Shown here: positions 21,903-21,951 of the stretch, piece after piece
Numbering within the stretch: the stretch's first letter is position 1
Layout: the number at the start of each line of letters is the position of its first letter
Source: an uncultured Polyangiaceae bacterium
GTDB taxonomy: Bacteria; Myxococcota_A; Polyangia; Polyangiales; Houyiibacteriaceae
DNA length: 21,951 nt
Reading direction: 5' to 3'
Assembly: GCA_947259605.1 (NCBI GenBank)
Contig: CAMYMX010000008.1
Span: 1 to 21,951 of the forward strand
Program-made: the position numbers and the translations under genes
The notes under the pieces: model-generated
Database searches by the model: none
What the model was told of the DNA's origin: nothing
What the model saw: the letters and a program-made list of their open reading frames with translations, nothing else

Positions 21903-21951
21903 CTACGGCGACGACGGCTTCGCTCGCGTGAAGCCGAAGTGCAGGAGCCCG
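21903..21951 (-). CDS. possible C-terminal fragment of a convergent gene
   Basis: On the minus strand an open frame enters from the right edge and stops with TAG at 21905-21903. The 15 visible residues are GLLHFGFTRAKPSSP. The stop lies 3 bases from the barrel gene stop, matching the tail-to-tail packing elsewhere in the window. Too short to identify. The hairpin CGGCTTC/GAAGCCG (21915-21936) overlaps it. Confidence 0.3.
   Translation of the reverse strand, partial: GLLHFGFTRAKPSSP

Noticed and set aside
21915..21936. CGGCTTC/GAAGCCG hairpin after the barrel gene as an intrinsic terminator
   Set aside because: No T-tract follows, and it may be coding for a convergent gene that enters from the right edge.

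Overview
This window looks like the origin-proximal, housekeeping part of a high-GC Gram-negative chromosome. The most likely source is a member of the Myxococcota (Sandaracinaceae/Polyangia-like), but that is inferred from protein style only: lipoproteins, a TPR protein with a VAQETPDD-type mature N-terminus, and an outer-membrane barrel. There is no rRNA or other marker to confirm the taxon. I see no prophage, insertion sequence, CRISPR array, toxin module or defence island.

Layout. 1-95 is the tail of a membrane protein. 141-974 is an SPFH/prohibitin-like lipoprotein. A minus-strand operon follows, uppS-cdsA-redoxin lipoprotein (3559 down to 978), supplying undecaprenyl-PP and CDP-diacylglycerol. 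3751-4716 is a CbpA-type J protein. Two parS-type sites lie at 4718-4777, followed by bioF-bioD (4831-6679). A TPR membrane protein (minus), tRNA-Ala(CGC), serC and a tandem GST/glutaredoxin-fold protein (minus) run to 9552. uvrB (plus) converges on an RluA-family pseudouridine synthase (minus). dnaJ and a cyclophilin lipoprotein (plus) converge on recF. The replication block dnaA-dnaN-recF reads on the minus strand from 18409 to 14442. An SDR-plsC pair (minus) and an outer-membrane barrel (plus) finish the window.

How it fits together. DnaA-box-like motifs occur on both sides of dnaA, with an AT-rich tract between dnaA and dnaN. Together with the parS pair about 14 kb away, this makes a chromosomal origin/segregation region the best reading. 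Genes are tightly packed: three convergent pairs overlap or nearly touch at their stop codons (974/978, 8836/8839, 14442/14452).

The most unusual signal is in the promoters. Several genes that begin transcription units lack a Shine-Dalgarno sequence and have a sigma70-like -10 hexamer ending only 6-10 nt before the start codon, often with a 16-bp spacer to a TTGnAn -35. This predicts leaderless mRNAs. Second is a large in-register inverted repeat centred between uvrB and the pseudouridine synthase. No clearly new multi-gene system is visible.
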